Assembly: GCF_003268005.1 (NCBI RefSeq)
Contig: NZ_CP014213.1
Location: 496,001 to 560,000 of the forward strand
Direction: 5' to 3'
DNA: 64,000 nt
DNA from: Methanosphaera sp. BMS
GTDB taxonomy: Archaea; Methanobacteriota; Methanobacteria; Methanobacteriales; Methanobacteriaceae
The notes below the pieces were generated by a model, which saw only the letters and a list, made by a program, of their open reading frames with translations, was not told where the DNA came from and ran no database searches. Numbering within the stretch: the first letter of the stretch is position 1; each line of letters opens with the position of its first letter. The position numbers were made by a program, and so were the translations under genes. Positions 37,394 through 48,370 of this stretch are shown here, piece by piece.

Positions 37394-38683
37394 ATGAACT
37401 GTCAGATATGTAACAAAGAGTCAAAAGACAAGTACTGTGATGAATGCAAGCACATAAGATGTGTCTACACAATACATAAGTTAAGCGAAAAGATATCATT
37501 AAACGAGAAATTCAATACAAACACGCTGATAATAAAAAAGCTTAAGAATATAGAAAGATATGACCTGGAACTACTCACCGATAATGGCATATTAACCAGG
37601 GACAGATTAAACAACTATCAATGGGCAGGTATTGAATCCATAAATCAATACCTTGACAAATATGACAAGTCCGGTAAAAAGATTACAATAAAGGATGATA
37701 AAAAAGATGTGATACCATCACTGGATAAGGTAGTCCTGTTTTTGGAAAAAAACTATAATATTACAGATACCTTCGATATCGATAAGCTTTCAGGTCAGTT
37801 AAGTACAAGTAAAAATCAGACAAAAAAGATAATAGAAAAGCTGGCGGCCCAAAATCTTATAAAAAAATCATTCTATGGAAACTACAAGCTAAACTATCAT
37901 CAAATCATAAAGTATAAACAATCACAGAATATACAGGAAGATAAGATAAAGACCTTATCCGGCCTTAAGGAAGTATCACAGGATAAAAAATCAACGACCA
38001 CGATTACAGGTAAAAAAAGCAGCACAAAAGGTAAGAAAACTACTAAAAAAACGGGAAATAAAAAATCCATAAAAAAATCGGACAACAGGAATAAATCAGG
38101 ACAAAAAAACCGCAGTGATTCAAAGAATAAGGTCATATCCATGGTGGAATTATCCAAGGAGAATAATTTAATCCCGACTATCAGAGACTTCATCAACAGT
38201 CAGCTGATAATACTGCCACATAATATAGCAGATAATGATTTGACACTGGATGAATTGTATCATGAATTTAGGGATTATACAAGTAATGATATTCAACGTG
38301 AAGACTTCGACAAATACTTCCACAGGATAATAAACACATATCCTCATATAAGACATAAGAATCTTGATGATACTGTAAAGTACAACATTAAAAGCAGAAA
38401 GACTCCAAGGATAATAATGGATAATCTGCAGAAAAACAATCAGAAATTCAGATACAACAGCCACAGCCGCATCCGGCTTAAGGACAATACGCTTGAAGTT
38501 GATACGTACATCCATGGGGATGAACTGGCACAGTTATATAATCTGATAATATATACCCAGGAAAACATAACTGATTATCGATACAGTCTAAAGGATGATA
38601 TGATACATGTTGAAATAACATATGATTTAACTGATGAGAATCCCGACTTATGGCTTAAGTTTTTAAAGTCATACAACCTATAA
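37394..38683 (+). CDS. Zinc-ribbon, winged-helix-like basic protein
   Basis: A 429-residue protein. The N-terminus has a zinc ribbon, CQIC and CDEC, within 20 residues. Residues about 110-165 (FDIDKLSGQLSTSKNQTKKIIEKL) look like a winged helix. A very basic Lys/Ser/Thr linker at about 195-245 follows, then a helical region and a beta-rich C-terminal domain (DYRYSLKDDMIHVEITYDL). No family is known to me. Stop and start of the helicase and this gene are 2 bases apart, so they are translated together; it is likely the DNA-recognition or adaptor component of the same system. Confidence 0.6.
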   Translation: MNCQICNKESKDKYCDECKHIRCVYTIHKLSEKISLNEKFNTNTLIIKKLKNIERYDLELLTDNGILTRDRLNNYQWAGIESINQYLDKYDKSGKKITIKDDKKDVIPSLDKVVLFLEKNYNITDTFDIDKLSGQLSTSKNQTKKIIEKLAAQNLIKKSFYGNYKLNYHQIIKYKQSQNIQEDKIKTLSGLKEVSQDKKSTTTITGKKSSTKGKKTTKKTGNKKSIKKSDNRNKSGQKNRSDSKNKVISMVELSKENNLIPTIRDFINSQLIILPHNIADNDLTLDELYHEFRDYTSNDIQREDFDKYFHRIINTYPHIRHKNLDDTVKYNIKSRKTPRIIMDNLQKNNQKFRYNSHSRIRLKDNTLEVDTYIHGDELAQLYNLIIYTQENITDYRYSLKDDMIHVEITYDLTDENPDLWLKFLKSYNL

Positions 38684-38850
38684 TATCCATATAATATATT
38701 TGAAATGTTAAAAGTGCATATGATTAATTAATGATTCTCATCAAAAATTTATAAAAAATAGTATAGGGATAGTTTTAAATAAAACATCCCTTGCAGATTG
38801 ACTCTCATTAATGAGGTGGGTATGAGTACTTTCCAAACAAAATATCCTAT

Positions 38851-41800
38851 TTAACCTTTTATAACTTTCAACGTGGTATTTGCTTCAATCCTATCATACT
38901 CCCCACTGATTAATACTGCCGTAATGGTATAGGTTTTAGCCTTCAGATACTCTGGAATAGTATAATAGATGCTAGCAACGTTATCTGTTATGTCACCATA
39001 GACTACCTTGCCGTTGTCGTCCTTGATTGTTTTACCGTTTAGCTTAAAGAGTACCTTTCCATTATTGATTGCATCATCATAGGTAATGGTAGCTTCCAGT
39101 CTTATGGTTGAACCAGTAGCAGAATCGGTTAATGGAGTAATGCTTATCTCTGGATTTTTCTTAGGGATAACTATGGTCATGCTATTGTTGGCCGTCTGGT
39201 AATTGGATGAACCTGAGTATGTTGCAGAAACAATCAGGCTTTTAGTGTTGTTATCCTTTAATACATAATTGATTGATGCCACGTTATCGGTAACCTTGAT
39301 ATAGATTACCTTACCGTTGTCGTCCTTGATTGTTTTACCGTTAACCTTGAAGACAATCTTTCCGGTATTTATCCGACTTGAATCTTCATCTTTTAGTTCC
39401 GCCTTTAACAGGATATTGTCATCAGATATCTCATATGATAACAGTATGTCACACTCTTTTTTCGCAGTAGTTACGATTTTTACCGTAATGCTTTGCTCCA
39501 ACGGACCATAGCCCTCCTGATAGTATACTGCTGTAATGTTGTTTAATCCCACCGGAAGTGCCTTCTTGATGATTGCACACCCATTGATTATATCGGCAGT
39601 TATTTCTTCACCTGCTATTATGAATGACACATTGCCTTCACTAATATTGTTTCCATATTGATCAAATACGTGAGCCGTTATTTCACACGGATTTTTGTTG
39701 TTGGCTGTCAGGTTCAATGACGCCTTCACGTTCTGTGTAAACGCTTTTACCGATGCCACCTGTGATGAATATGTATGGCCGGGATATGTTCCCTTAAGCT
39801 CATATAAGTCATACCATGTAATTCCATCAAGACTTACAAATGAAACGTCTTCGCCGTATAATAACTTTTTAAGACTGAAAATCTCCGAAATCGGAATTCC
39901 CACATCCTCGATGGTTGTAATCTTAAACATTACCTCTAATACATCATCCTTGTGTAATAATACCTTATCATCAAGATATATCGTATGGTATCCCATAGGA
40001 CTTACAGCTTCTTTGACAATCTTCAATTCATTGTTTACAAATACAGATAGGGTATAATTTGTTTCCTCGTTGAAGCTGGTAGATACGGCTTCAAGATATT
40101 CATCGGATCTGATTGTGTATTTGTTCTTATACCATGCCGTCTTGTTTGGATAATAGAAGTAATCAGTTATACCGCTAATATCATATTGATAACTGTTGTC
40201 AAGGACTACCTCATCATTAAACGAGAAGGTGTATATATCGTTTCCGATTGCATGATATAAATCATAGTATGACACGTAATAATATCCGTCCATACCTGAA
40301 TTTGTTCCCCAACTGTTTTTAATAATCCATGCCCCGTCACCGCCAGGAGTGAACCGGAAGTTATTTCGGGAGTAGTTATCATCCCATCCTACAATACATA
40401 TTGCATGGTTAACGTTGGTATTGCGATTACAGTAGTAGTTTCCATCCATTTCAAGTCCATGTTCCCATGCAATTGTAGTACCTACACAGCCATAGGTCAT
40501 CAGGGCCTTTTTGATATTGTCATTATCAGTGTAATTCTTTCTTGTAATCTTTATAATATCCTGTATGTGGAATGAACTGTTCAATACCGGTGATAAGATT
40601 GAATACGCTCTGTATCTGTCCTCTTCTTCCATAACAGGACCTAGCCAGCCGGTCAGGTATCCCAGTGACATGCCGTTGTTTCCACCTCCATTGACTTCAA
40701 AACTCCAGCCGTAATCGGAGTATTGAGCCATGATATTTTTCATGTTCTCTTCGGAAAAATCATATGTGATATTCGTCGCCTTAAGAAGGCATGACTCGAG
40801 TGTGGCAATGGTTGCAAAGGCCCAACAGTTGCCGTCAGGTCCCTGATCTTTAACCGGTGTCACATAACCTAGCTGTCTTAAGTCAAATGAATCGGGCAAT
40901 GTATCGTTAAATGTATAGTTAAATGATACAGGGGTATAATTTCCGTTGGCAATAAACATGTTAGGCTTATCCAGTTCATACACATCAGATGATGTATGGT
41001 CAATGAATGTATTGTCCTCAATCAAATTGCCTGTTGAATTGCAGCTGACGGTATAAATCACGGCATCTGCACTATTGTTTCTGAAGGTATTGTTATAGAT
41101 TCTTGACGGATTTGCCTCATCAATATACAATGCTGAACCTACACCGGCATTATTGTATTCGAATATGCTGCCCTCTACCTTTATGCTACCATAGATTGAA
41201 TAAAGTGATCCTCCATAGTATTTTGCACTGTTGTTTCTGAATGTTACGTTGCTTAATTGTGTTGTAGTTGTTAATGATGCTATTGCACCGCCGATGTTAT
41301 TTGAATGATTATCCGTAAATAACGTATTGGATATGTTAAGCAAACTGTTTCTTGCCAGTATGCCGGCTCCATCTAATCCGGAACATCCATCAAACAATGA
41401 ATTGTTGATGTAAAGTCTGGTATTGTCGGCATATATTGCCCCGCCAACTTCATTGCTGCAGTTGATAAATGAAACATTATCCAGGTTCATGTTATTGCTC
41501 TGGGAATTGATGTACTTTGACGTATCCCTGAATACGCTATTGTTGATGTACAGGCTTCCCGTATTTTTAATTGCACAGTTGGCCAACGTCAGATTACATA
41601 TCTTTAAGTTGCTGTTAACATTATTCAATGTACTGTCCATGATGACCGCGTCAATGGATTGACCGATAAATGTAATGTTTTTAACGGTCAATGCTGAATT
41701 CAACTTATATTCACCATCCGCCAGGTGGATATTGTTATTATTACCTATTCTCTGAGTGGTTAACATTTTATAGGGGTTTTGTCTTGAACCGTTACCATTG

Positions 41801-42072
41801 TCATGGGCAAGTGACGAATCAAAGTACAGGTCATTTTGATTCGATTCATCCGTTAGTGTGGATTCAATTGAAATGCCAACTGCAGGTTTATCCTCATCAA
41901 CCACTTCATGAGATACTATTTTGTTTGAATCAACATAATTGGATTCAATATTATCCTGACTTTCAATCAATGAATTATCATATATGCTTTCACCATCACT
42001 CGTGGCCATACAAAATGGTAGGAGCAATAGGAAAAACAATAATAAAATCATTATTCTTTCAATTTTAAACAT
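38851..42072 (-). CDS. Surface papain-like protease with beta-helix and Ig-like repeats
   Basis: A 1073-residue exported protein. It has a signal peptide (MILLLFFLLLLPFCMA) and, at about 100-370, parallel beta-helix repeats with the NNSxFxxNxA pattern of adhesins and pectate-lyase folds. At about 395-620 there is a C1 papain-like domain with the Gln of VKDQGP, Cys416 (GNCWAFA), His556 (NHAICIVGWDD) and Asn586 (KNSWG). Ig-like Big_3 repeats follow to the end (about 780-1073). All catalytic residues are present, so it is probably an active cell-surface cysteine protease. The last repeats match those of the truncated adhesin at 27256. No C-terminal anchor is seen. Confidence 0.9.
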   Translation of the reverse strand: MFKIERIMILLLFFLLLLPFCMATSDGESIYDNSLIESQDNIESNYVDSNKIVSHEVVDEDKPAVGISIESTLTDESNQNDLYFDSSLAHDNGNGSRQNPYKMLTTQRIGNNNNIHLADGEYKLNSALTVKNITFIGQSIDAVIMDSTLNNVNSNLKICNLTLANCAIKNTGSLYINNSVFRDTSKYINSQSNNMNLDNVSFINCSNEVGGAIYADNTRLYINNSLFDGCSGLDGAGILARNSLLNISNTLFTDNHSNNIGGAIASLTTTTQLSNVTFRNNSAKYYGGSLYSIYGSIKVEGSIFEYNNAGVGSALYIDEANPSRIYNNTFRNNSADAVIYTVSCNSTGNLIEDNTFIDHTSSDVYELDKPNMFIANGNYTPVSFNYTFNDTLPDSFDLRQLGYVTPVKDQGPDGNCWAFATIATLESCLLKATNITYDFSEENMKNIMAQYSDYGWSFEVNGGGNNGMSLGYLTGWLGPVMEEEDRYRAYSILSPVLNSSFHIQDIIKITRKNYTDNDNIKKALMTYGCVGTTIAWEHGLEMDGNYYCNRNTNVNHAICIVGWDDNYSRNNFRFTPGGDGAWIIKNSWGTNSGMDGYYYVSYYDLYHAIGNDIYTFSFNDEVVLDNSYQYDISGITDYFYYPNKTAWYKNKYTIRSDEYLEAVSTSFNEETNYTLSVFVNNELKIVKEAVSPMGYHTIYLDDKVLLHKDDVLEVMFKITTIEDVGIPISEIFSLKKLLYGEDVSFVSLDGITWYDLYELKGTYPGHTYSSQVASVKAFTQNVKASLNLTANNKNPCEITAHVFDQYGNNISEGNVSFIIAGEEITADIINGCAIIKKALPVGLNNITAVYYQEGYGPLEQSITVKIVTTAKKECDILLSYEISDDNILLKAELKDEDSSRINTGKIVFKVNGKTIKDDNGKVIYIKVTDNVASINYVLKDNNTKSLIVSATYSGSSNYQTANNSMTIVIPKKNPEISITPLTDSATGSTIRLEATITYDDAINNGKVLFKLNGKTIKDDNGKVVYGDITDNVASIYYTIPEYLKAKTYTITAVLISGEYDRIEANTTLKVIKG

Positions 42073-42236
42073 AATAGCACAGCCTATTATTTTATTAGTA
42101 TTATTTTTATATATTAATGATTAGTTATATGTTTATTTTAGGATTTATATCCTATTATTATTAATACTATGATAATACTTTTAATTATCACGGCAATCAA
42201 ATAAATTAAAAAATGATAAGGAAGATATATATTATT

Positions 42237-43046
42237 ATGATAGAAGAATCCCTATACAAATATTATGACATTGACTTTAAAAGCGATTACTCATCCACGG
42301 GTGAGGCATACTACTTTATATTCAATAACGATAGACAGTTATACCTTAATGAAGAAGATAACCTGGGTCTATTAAATGATGAGGATGTCAAGGAATTTGA
42401 CTTTGACTTCAAGTTTTATATAGGTAAGTTTATGGACGAGGACTGCTATGTATGTAATGTTGACTTGGAAGATGATAAATTTCACACCTTATTTGAGGTA
42501 TATGACTTGAATCACCCATTGTACCTGATGAGTGCAAGGGCTGTACTTGTCAGGGATTGGTATATCAGTCACAGATACTGTGGAAGATGCGGATCAAAAA
42601 ATGAAGTTGATAGAAAGGATATGATGATGAAATGTCCCGAATGCGGTCAGGTACATTACTCCAGAATCGCACCGGCCATAATAGTGGCAATATCCAAGGA
42701 TGATAGGCTTCTCATGGCAAGACACAGCTATCATGAGAAAATCAGATATGCATTGATAGCGGGATTTGTCGAAGCCGGTGAAAGTATAGAGGAAGCGGTT
42801 GTAAGGGAAGTACATGAAGAAGTGGGCATCAACATCAAAAACGTAAAGTACATGAGAAGTCAGTCATGGCCATTTCCCAATTCACTTATGCTGGGCTTTA
42901 CCGCAGAGTATGACAGCGGCCAGATAGAAGTTGACGGTGATGAAATACTTAAGGCGAAATGGTTTAAAAAGGATGAAATCATAGCATACGACTCAGACAT
43001 CAGCATATCTGCATGGCTGGTTGAAAACTTCATCAGAACCCATTAA
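42237..43046 (+). CDS. nudC: NADH pyrophosphatase-like Nudix hydrolase (NudC-type)
   Basis: A 269-residue enzyme expected to cleave NAD(H) or NAD-capped RNA. The zinc ribbon is CGRCGS with CPEC. The Nudix box is GFVEAGESIEEAVVREVHEE and ends VGI. The NudC signature SQPWPFPxS appears as SQSWPFPNS, one substitution. The N-terminal NUDIX-like domain is acidic. I prefer the ATG at 42237 because GGAAG lies upstream, although one at 42213 is possible. It is a single gene. Confidence 0.88.
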   Translation: MIEESLYKYYDIDFKSDYSSTGEAYYFIFNNDRQLYLNEEDNLGLLNDEDVKEFDFDFKFYIGKFMDEDCYVCNVDLEDDKFHTLFEVYDLNHPLYLMSARAVLVRDWYISHRYCGRCGSKNEVDRKDMMMKCPECGQVHYSRIAPAIIVAISKDDRLLMARHSYHEKIRYALIAGFVEAGESIEEAVVREVHEEVGINIKNVKYMRSQSWPFPNSLMLGFTAEYDSGQIEVDGDEILKAKWFKKDEIIAYDSDISISAWLVENFIRTH

Positions 43047-43149
43047 TGTTATAATTATCAGATAAATATTTCTTTAATCACAACCAAATAACACTAAAAT
43101 AATACATATGTATAAAAATTACCGATTACAAATATAATATAGTATAAAT

Positions 43150-44133
43150 ATGGGATATGATTATCTTATGAATGACTATGAATATAACTGTGAATGTGAT
43201 ACTGACTATAACTATGGCTGCAGGCCAGAGGAAAGAAGTATAACAGAACATATCGACAAGGGCATCTTCAACATCGATAAGCCGGCCGGTCCAACTTCTC
43301 ATGAGGTGGACTTGTGGGTTAAGAATATCATGGATGTTGAAAAGACAGGTCATGGCGGAACACTTGATCCAAAGGTTACCGGTGTGCTTCCTGTAGCGTT
43401 AAATCAGGCAACAAGGGCATTGTCATTACTGTTGCTTCTTCCGAAGGAATATGTATGTCTTATGCATATACATAAGCCAACACAGCCAGAGGACATCATA
43501 AGTGTATTCAATGAATTTACGGGTAAGATTTATCAGATGCCGCCTGTCAAGTCTGCCGTTAAAAGGCAGCTGAGGGTACGTAGTATATATGATGTTGAAA
43601 TACTTGAAATTGAAAATAATCAGGACGTACTCTTCAGGGTTAAATGTGAAAGCGGTACATATATACGTAAGTACTGTCATGACATTGGTGAAGTGCTGGG
43701 CTGTGGAGCACACATGGCCGAGTTACGCCGTACCGTAAGCGGTACATTTACTGAGAATGACTCATTGACGACCCTGCAGGATGTGACTGACGCATATTAT
43801 TTCTATAAAAACTGTGGTGATGAGCATATATTGCGTGAATTGATTCATCCAATGGAGTATACGACGAAGAACCTTAAAAAAATCTACGTTAAGGACTCCG
43901 CCGTTGATGCAATTTGTCATGGTGCCAACTTGGCTAGTAGTGGTATCGTCAAGTTGAATAAGGACATTAATAAAAATAATACTATTTGCCTGATGACTCT
44001 TAAGGATGAACTTCTTGCAATAGGTGAATCATTATATTCGGCTGATGAAATATTGTCATCAACTACGAAATATGTGGTTAAAATCCAAAAGGTTTTTATA
44101 CTACCTAAAACATATCCTAAAATGTGGAAGTAA
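43150..44133 (+). CDS. cbf5: tRNA/rRNA pseudouridine synthase Cbf5 (TruB family)
   Basis: A 327-residue archaeal Cbf5, the catalytic subunit of H/ACA RNPs (with Nop10, Gar1 and L7Ae), also able to act on tRNA position 55. The first motif is IFNIDKPAGPTSHEV, and GHGGTLDPKVTGVLP carries the catalytic Asp. ESGTYIRKYCHDIG is the third motif. The C-terminal PUA domain starts near residue 240. An acidic N-terminal extension of about 35 residues is unusual. It sits upstream of tRNA-Ser and rps13, a common archaeal arrangement. Confidence 0.92.
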   Translation: MGYDYLMNDYEYNCECDTDYNYGCRPEERSITEHIDKGIFNIDKPAGPTSHEVDLWVKNIMDVEKTGHGGTLDPKVTGVLPVALNQATRALSLLLLLPKEYVCLMHIHKPTQPEDIISVFNEFTGKIYQMPPVKSAVKRQLRVRSIYDVEILEIENNQDVLFRVKCESGTYIRKYCHDIGEVLGCGAHMAELRRTVSGTFTENDSLTTLQDVTDAYYFYKNCGDEHILRELIHPMEYTTKNLKKIYVKDSAVDAICHGANLASSGIVKLNKDINKNNTICLMTLKDELLAIGESLYSADEILSSTTKYVVKIQKVFILPKTYPKMWK

Positions 44134-44454
44134 TAACATAGGAAAAAAATAATAAAAAATATTTTTTTTAATATATTATTCTTCAAACAAATACATAAGA
44201 TTTTTTTATTAACTGTAGAACCTGTTAATCTTCGAGTTAATGGGCGAGGTCTAATATTTAGATGTTGTTTCAATAAACGGAATAATGTCGTATTTTTGCA
44301 TAGATTAGCTTTGGCTATGTAAAATTTTTCATGAAATTATATAGTAGTGATATTGCTCTCTCAAATTCTATGGTTAATAGTATTTGGAGAATTATATTAA
44401 GAATGTAGATATTATTATTTAATCTACAAGGATAATTAAAGCATTTTAATAAAT
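44134..44454. other. Intergenic region before the tRNA gene
   Basis: Contains T-runs just after cbf5 (probable terminator, 44159-44170) and the promoter region of the tRNA. No coding sequence recognised. Confidence 0.4.
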
Positions 44455-44538
44455 GCCGAGATAGTCTAGCTTGGTAAGGCGCAAGACTGGAAATCTTGTG
44501 GGCATCCGCCCTCCTGGGTTCAAATCCCAGTCTCGGCG
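44455..44538 (+). tRNA. tRNA-Ser (anticodon GGA)
   Basis: An 84-nt cloverleaf. The acceptor GCCGAGA pairs with TCTCGGC, discriminator G. The anticodon loop CTGGAAA with stem CAAGA/TCTTG gives GGA, reading UCC and UCU. A long variable arm (GGGCATCCGCCC) and the TTCAAAT T-loop are class II features. CCA is not encoded. Confidence 0.95.
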
Positions 44539-44859
44539 CTTATAATTATCTTTTAGATAAATATCTTAAAAAAAATAATTTCATTTAAAAAAAATTACTT
44601 TTTTTGAACAATTATTTATTATTTTAAATCAACAAACTAAAACAAAAGGTTATTGTTTTTACTAGATTATTCAGAATTAGATTTAACAATATTAAATAAT
44701 AATTTTTTAAGATTCTAAAAATGATTATAAAATTCAAAGCTTATTTTTCCTATTATTTATGTTATACATGTTATGACATATGATAGAATTACTTCAAAAC
44801 ACATTAGAATAATCTAGCTTTTTTATATAATAAACAAAATTCAAATATGGAGAATTTAT
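44539..44859. promoter_or_regulatory. Leader and promoter region of the ribosomal/RNA polymerase operon
   Basis: A TATA-like TTTTATATAATA at about 44820-44831 lies some 30 bases before the rps13 start, with GGAG ahead of the ATG. No gene is seen in the rest. Confidence 0.5.
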
Positions 44860-45312
44860 ATGGCTGAACAAGAATTTAAACATATGGTTCGTATAACTCG
44901 TAAAGACGTTGACGGAAACAAAACAATAGTTACAGCTTTAACTGAAATCAAAGGAGTCGGAAAAGCATTTGCACTTGCAATATGTAAAGTACTCGACCTA
45001 AATCAAGAAGATCAAATAGGTTACATTGATGAAGATTCAGTTAACAAAATCGAGGAAGTTATTGAAAACCCACAGGAATTCGGAATTCCTGAATGGTTAT
45101 TAAACAGAAGACTCGATTATGAAACTGGCGAAACTAAACACTTAATTGAATCAGATTTAAACATGACATTACGTGATGATTTAAACAGAATGAAAAAGAT
45201 TAGAAGTTACAAAGGTAAAAGACACGAAGTTGGTCTTCCAGTACGTGGTCAAAGAACTAAATCTACATTTAGACATGGTTCATCTGTCGGTGTAAGTAGA
45301 TCAAGAGGATAA
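44860..45312 (+). CDS. rps13: Ribosomal protein uS13
   Basis: A 150-residue small-subunit head protein that contacts tRNA and the large subunit. It opens the operon with [14 protein letters not shown], a helix-two-turn-helix ([13 protein letters not shown]), and the basic C-terminal [13 protein letters not shown] extension. Length is normal for archaea. Confidence 0.97.
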   Translation: MAEQEFKHMVRITRKDVDGNKTIVTALTEIKGVGKAFALAICKVLDLNQEDQIGYIDEDSVNKIEEVIENPQEFGIPEWLLNRRLDYETGETKHLIESDLNMTLRDDLNRMKKIRSYKGKRHEVGLPVRGQRTKSTFRHGSSVGVSRSRG

Positions 45313-45340
45313 ATAAATTAAATATTAAGGAGAGTTGATT

Positions 45341-45880
<540 letters not shown>

Positions 45881-45921
45881 ACCTACAATGTAGATGAATA
45901 TAAATAATTATAGGTGATAAT

Positions 45922-46314
45922 ATGGCAGAAAAAGAGAAATGGGGTGTAGCTCACGTTTACTCATCTTTTAACAACACTATAATAACTGTAACCGACATAA
46001 CCGGTGCTGAAACAATTACCCAATGGTCTGGTGGAAAAGTAGTTAGATCAGACAGACAAGAATCATCACCATTTGCTGCTATGGAAGCAGCTAACCGTGT
46101 TGCAGATGATATTAAAGAAAAAGGAATTGCTGGACTTCACATAAAAGTACGAGCTTCTGGAGGAAATGGTCCTAGAACACCTGGACCTGGTGCTCAAGCA
46201 ACAATAAGGGCATTAGCAAGAGCTGGTATTAAAATTGGTAAAATTGAAGATGTAACTCCTATACCTCACGATGGTACTGGTAGACCTGGTGGTAAAAGAG
46301 GTAGAAGAGTATAA
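45922..46314 (+). CDS. rps11: Ribosomal protein uS11
   Basis: A 130-residue small-subunit platform protein. [18 protein letters not shown] and the C-terminal [19 protein letters not shown] are signatures of the family. AGGTGATAAT precedes the start. It lies between rps4 and rpoD. Confidence 0.97.
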   Translation: MAEKEKWGVAHVYSSFNNTIITVTDITGAETITQWSGGKVVRSDRQESSPFAAMEAANRVADDIKEKGIAGLHIKVRASGGNGPRTPGPGAQATIRALARAGIKIGKIEDVTPIPHDGTGRPGGKRGRRV

Positions 46315-46337
46315 GTATTTTATAAAAGGGTCATAGT

Positions 46338-47138
46338 ATGAATATAGAAATTGTAGAAAAGGATAATGAAAAAGCCGTATTTATAATAGATGGTGTAGAT
46401 GATACATTTATAAATACAATCAGAAGAATATGCCTTGTGGAAATTCCTACACTTGCAATTGAAGATGTTAACATATTCAAAAATGATGCTAAAATGTTTG
46501 ATGAAGTATTAGCACATAGGCTTGGATTAATACCATTAACAACTGACTTGGAATCATATGTCATGCCTTCAGAGTGTGACTGTGAATCAGGATGTTCCAG
46601 TTGTAAAGTGTCTTTTTTATTAAAAGAGAAAGGTCCTAAAATAGTATATTCAAAAGATCTAAAATCTGACGACCCAGCTGTACAACCAGTTTATGATACA
46701 ATACCAATAGTAAAACTTCAGGAAAATGAAGAAGTAGAACTAGAAGCTATAGCAGAATTAGGTTTAGGATCCGAACATGCAAAATGGCAGGCAACTACAA
46801 CCTGTGGTTACAGATACTATCCAAAGATAGAAATTGACAATGAAAAATGTAACGACTTGGAATCATATGTTGAAGAATGTCCTAGAGGCGTATTACAAGT
46901 GGAAGACGATGAACTTGTAGCTAAAAATGAATTCAACTGTTCTACATGCAGAACATGTCAAAGATTATCTGAAAAAGATGACAATGCAATAGTGGTTGAT
47001 TTTGTAGAGGGCAAATATGTTTTCAACATGGAAACAGACGGATCATTAACACCTGAGACAATTCTTACAATAGCTTGTGATATACTATCAGAAAAAGCAG
47101 ATAAACTCATAAATTTTGTTATGAATGAGGAGGAATAA
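46338..47138 (+). CDS. rpoD: RNA polymerase subunit D (Rpo3)
   Basis: A 266-residue archaeal RNA polymerase assembly subunit, homologous to bacterial alpha. INTIRRICLVEIPTLAIEDV is the dimerisation helix region. An inserted ferredoxin-like part contains CPRGVLQV and CSTCRTCQRL, the cysteines for an iron-sulfur cluster, as in many methanogen D subunits. It pairs with subunit L to assemble B and A. Start ATG 46338. Confidence 0.95.
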   Translation: MNIEIVEKDNEKAVFIIDGVDDTFINTIRRICLVEIPTLAIEDVNIFKNDAKMFDEVLAHRLGLIPLTTDLESYVMPSECDCESGCSSCKVSFLLKEKGPKIVYSKDLKSDDPAVQPVYDTIPIVKLQENEEVELEAIAELGLGSEHAKWQATTTCGYRYYPKIEIDNEKCNDLESYVEECPRGVLQVEDDELVAKNEFNCSTCRTCQRLSEKDDNAIVVDFVEGKYVFNMETDGSLTPETILTIACDILSEKADKLINFVMNEEE

Positions 47139-47143
47139 GTAAA

Positions 47144-47503
47144 ATGAAACTTACAAAAACTAACCCAAATACTTTAAATTTAATTGAATCCCTCACCAAA
47201 CAATCATCTGCAGAAGATGCTCCTATATGGAAAGCTGTTGCTAACGAGCTCAAAAAAGCTAATAGAAAAACAAAAGAAGTAAATCTATACCATATAGAAA
47301 AATATTCTGAAAACGATGAAACAGTACTTGTACCTACAAAAGTTTTAGGTGAAGGACAAATAACAAAAAGCATTACCGTAGCAGCATTCAAATTTTCTAA
47401 CGAAGCAGTAAATAAAATTACAGCTGCTGGTGGAAAATGCTTAACAATCGATGAATTAATGGCAGAAAATCCTAAAGGATCTAATGTAAAAATCTTAAAA
47501 TAG
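47144..47503 (+). CDS. rpl18e: Ribosomal protein eL18
   Basis: A 119-residue large-subunit protein found in archaea and eukaryotes. NPNTLNLIESLTKQSSAEDAPIW and VLGEGQITKSITVAAFKFS (short motifs given) are characteristic. Start is 6 bases after rpoD. Confidence 0.95.
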   Translation: MKLTKTNPNTLNLIESLTKQSSAEDAPIWKAVANELKKANRKTKEVNLYHIEKYSENDETVLVPTKVLGEGQITKSITVAAFKFSNEAVNKITAAGGKCLTIDELMAENPKGSNVKILK

Positions 47504-47513
47504 GTGAATGATA

Positions 47514-47942
47514 ATGGTAACTATAATAGACGCTCAAGGACTCGTACTAGGTAGACTTGCAAGTACAGTTAGTAAAAGACTCTTAAACGGAGAAGAAATC
47601 ACTATCATTAATGCTGAAAAAATCATCATATCTGGTAATAAGGATTTTATCTACGCTAGATACAAACAAAGAGTAGATAGAGCAAGTATTTCAAACCCTA
47701 GAGACTTAGGTCCTAAATACCCACGTAGACCAGATGATATCTTCAGAAGAACTGTTAGAGGAATGATTCCTTACAGAAAAGCACACGGAAGAGCAGCATA
47801 TAAAAACTTAAAAGTCAATGTTGGAGTTCCTAAAGAATTAGAAGGACAAGAAGTAGAAGTTGTTGAAAAAGCACAACCTAAAAACATCCACAAGAGCATG
47901 GAATTAGGTACAGTTTCAAAATTATTAGGTGCTAAATTTTAA
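47514..47942 (+). CDS. rpl13: Ribosomal protein uL13
   Basis: A 142-residue large-subunit protein. [17 protein letters not shown] is the conserved start, and [21 protein letters not shown] the conserved centre. I chose ATG 47514, six bases after AGGTGA, instead of ATG 47508, which is adjacent to it. Confidence 0.95.
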   Translation: MVTIIDAQGLVLGRLASTVSKRLLNGEEITIINAEKIIISGNKDFIYARYKQRVDRASISNPRDLGPKYPRRPDDIFRRTVRGMIPYRKAHGRAAYKNLKVNVGVPKELEGQEVEVVEKAQPKNIHKSMELGTVSKLLGAKF

Positions 47943-47964
47943 ATAAAATAATGGTCGTGTAAAT

Positions 47965-48366
47965 ATGAGTAAAGTAGTACATACTAGTGGAAAAAGAAAA
48001 ACAGCTATTGCTAGAGGTACTGTAAAAGAAGGTACTGGAAGAGTACGTGTAAACCGTAAACCGGTAGAATTATACAGCCCTGAATTAGCAAGATTAAAAA
48101 TTCAAGAACCATTAGAATTAGCAGGAGATGTAGCAGAATCTGTAGATATCAACATAAGAGTTGTTGGTGGAGGAGTAATGGCACAAGCTGAAGCTGCTCG
48201 TATGGTAATTGCTAAAGGTTTAGTAGAATTTACCAGTGATGTAAAACTCAAAGATAAATATGTTCAATATGACAGAACAATGTTAGTTGGAGATCCTCGT
48301 CGTTCAGAACCTAAAAAATACGGTGGTCCTGGAGCCAGAGCAAAAAACCAAAAAAGTTACAGGTAG
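47965..48366 (+). CDS. rps9: Ribosomal protein uS9
   Basis: A 133-residue small-subunit protein whose C-terminal tail reaches the P-site t[15 protein letters not shown] opens it and [14 protein letters not shown] ends it, where the family's usual RxQKSYR is seen. It is closely followed by rpoN. Confidence 0.97.
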   Translation: MSKVVHTSGKRKTAIARGTVKEGTGRVRVNRKPVELYSPELARLKIQEPLELAGDVAESVDINIRVVGGGVMAQAEAARMVIAKGLVEFTSDVKLKDKYVQYDRTMLVGDPRRSEPKKYGGPGARAKNQKSYR

Positions 48367-48370
48367 GCTT

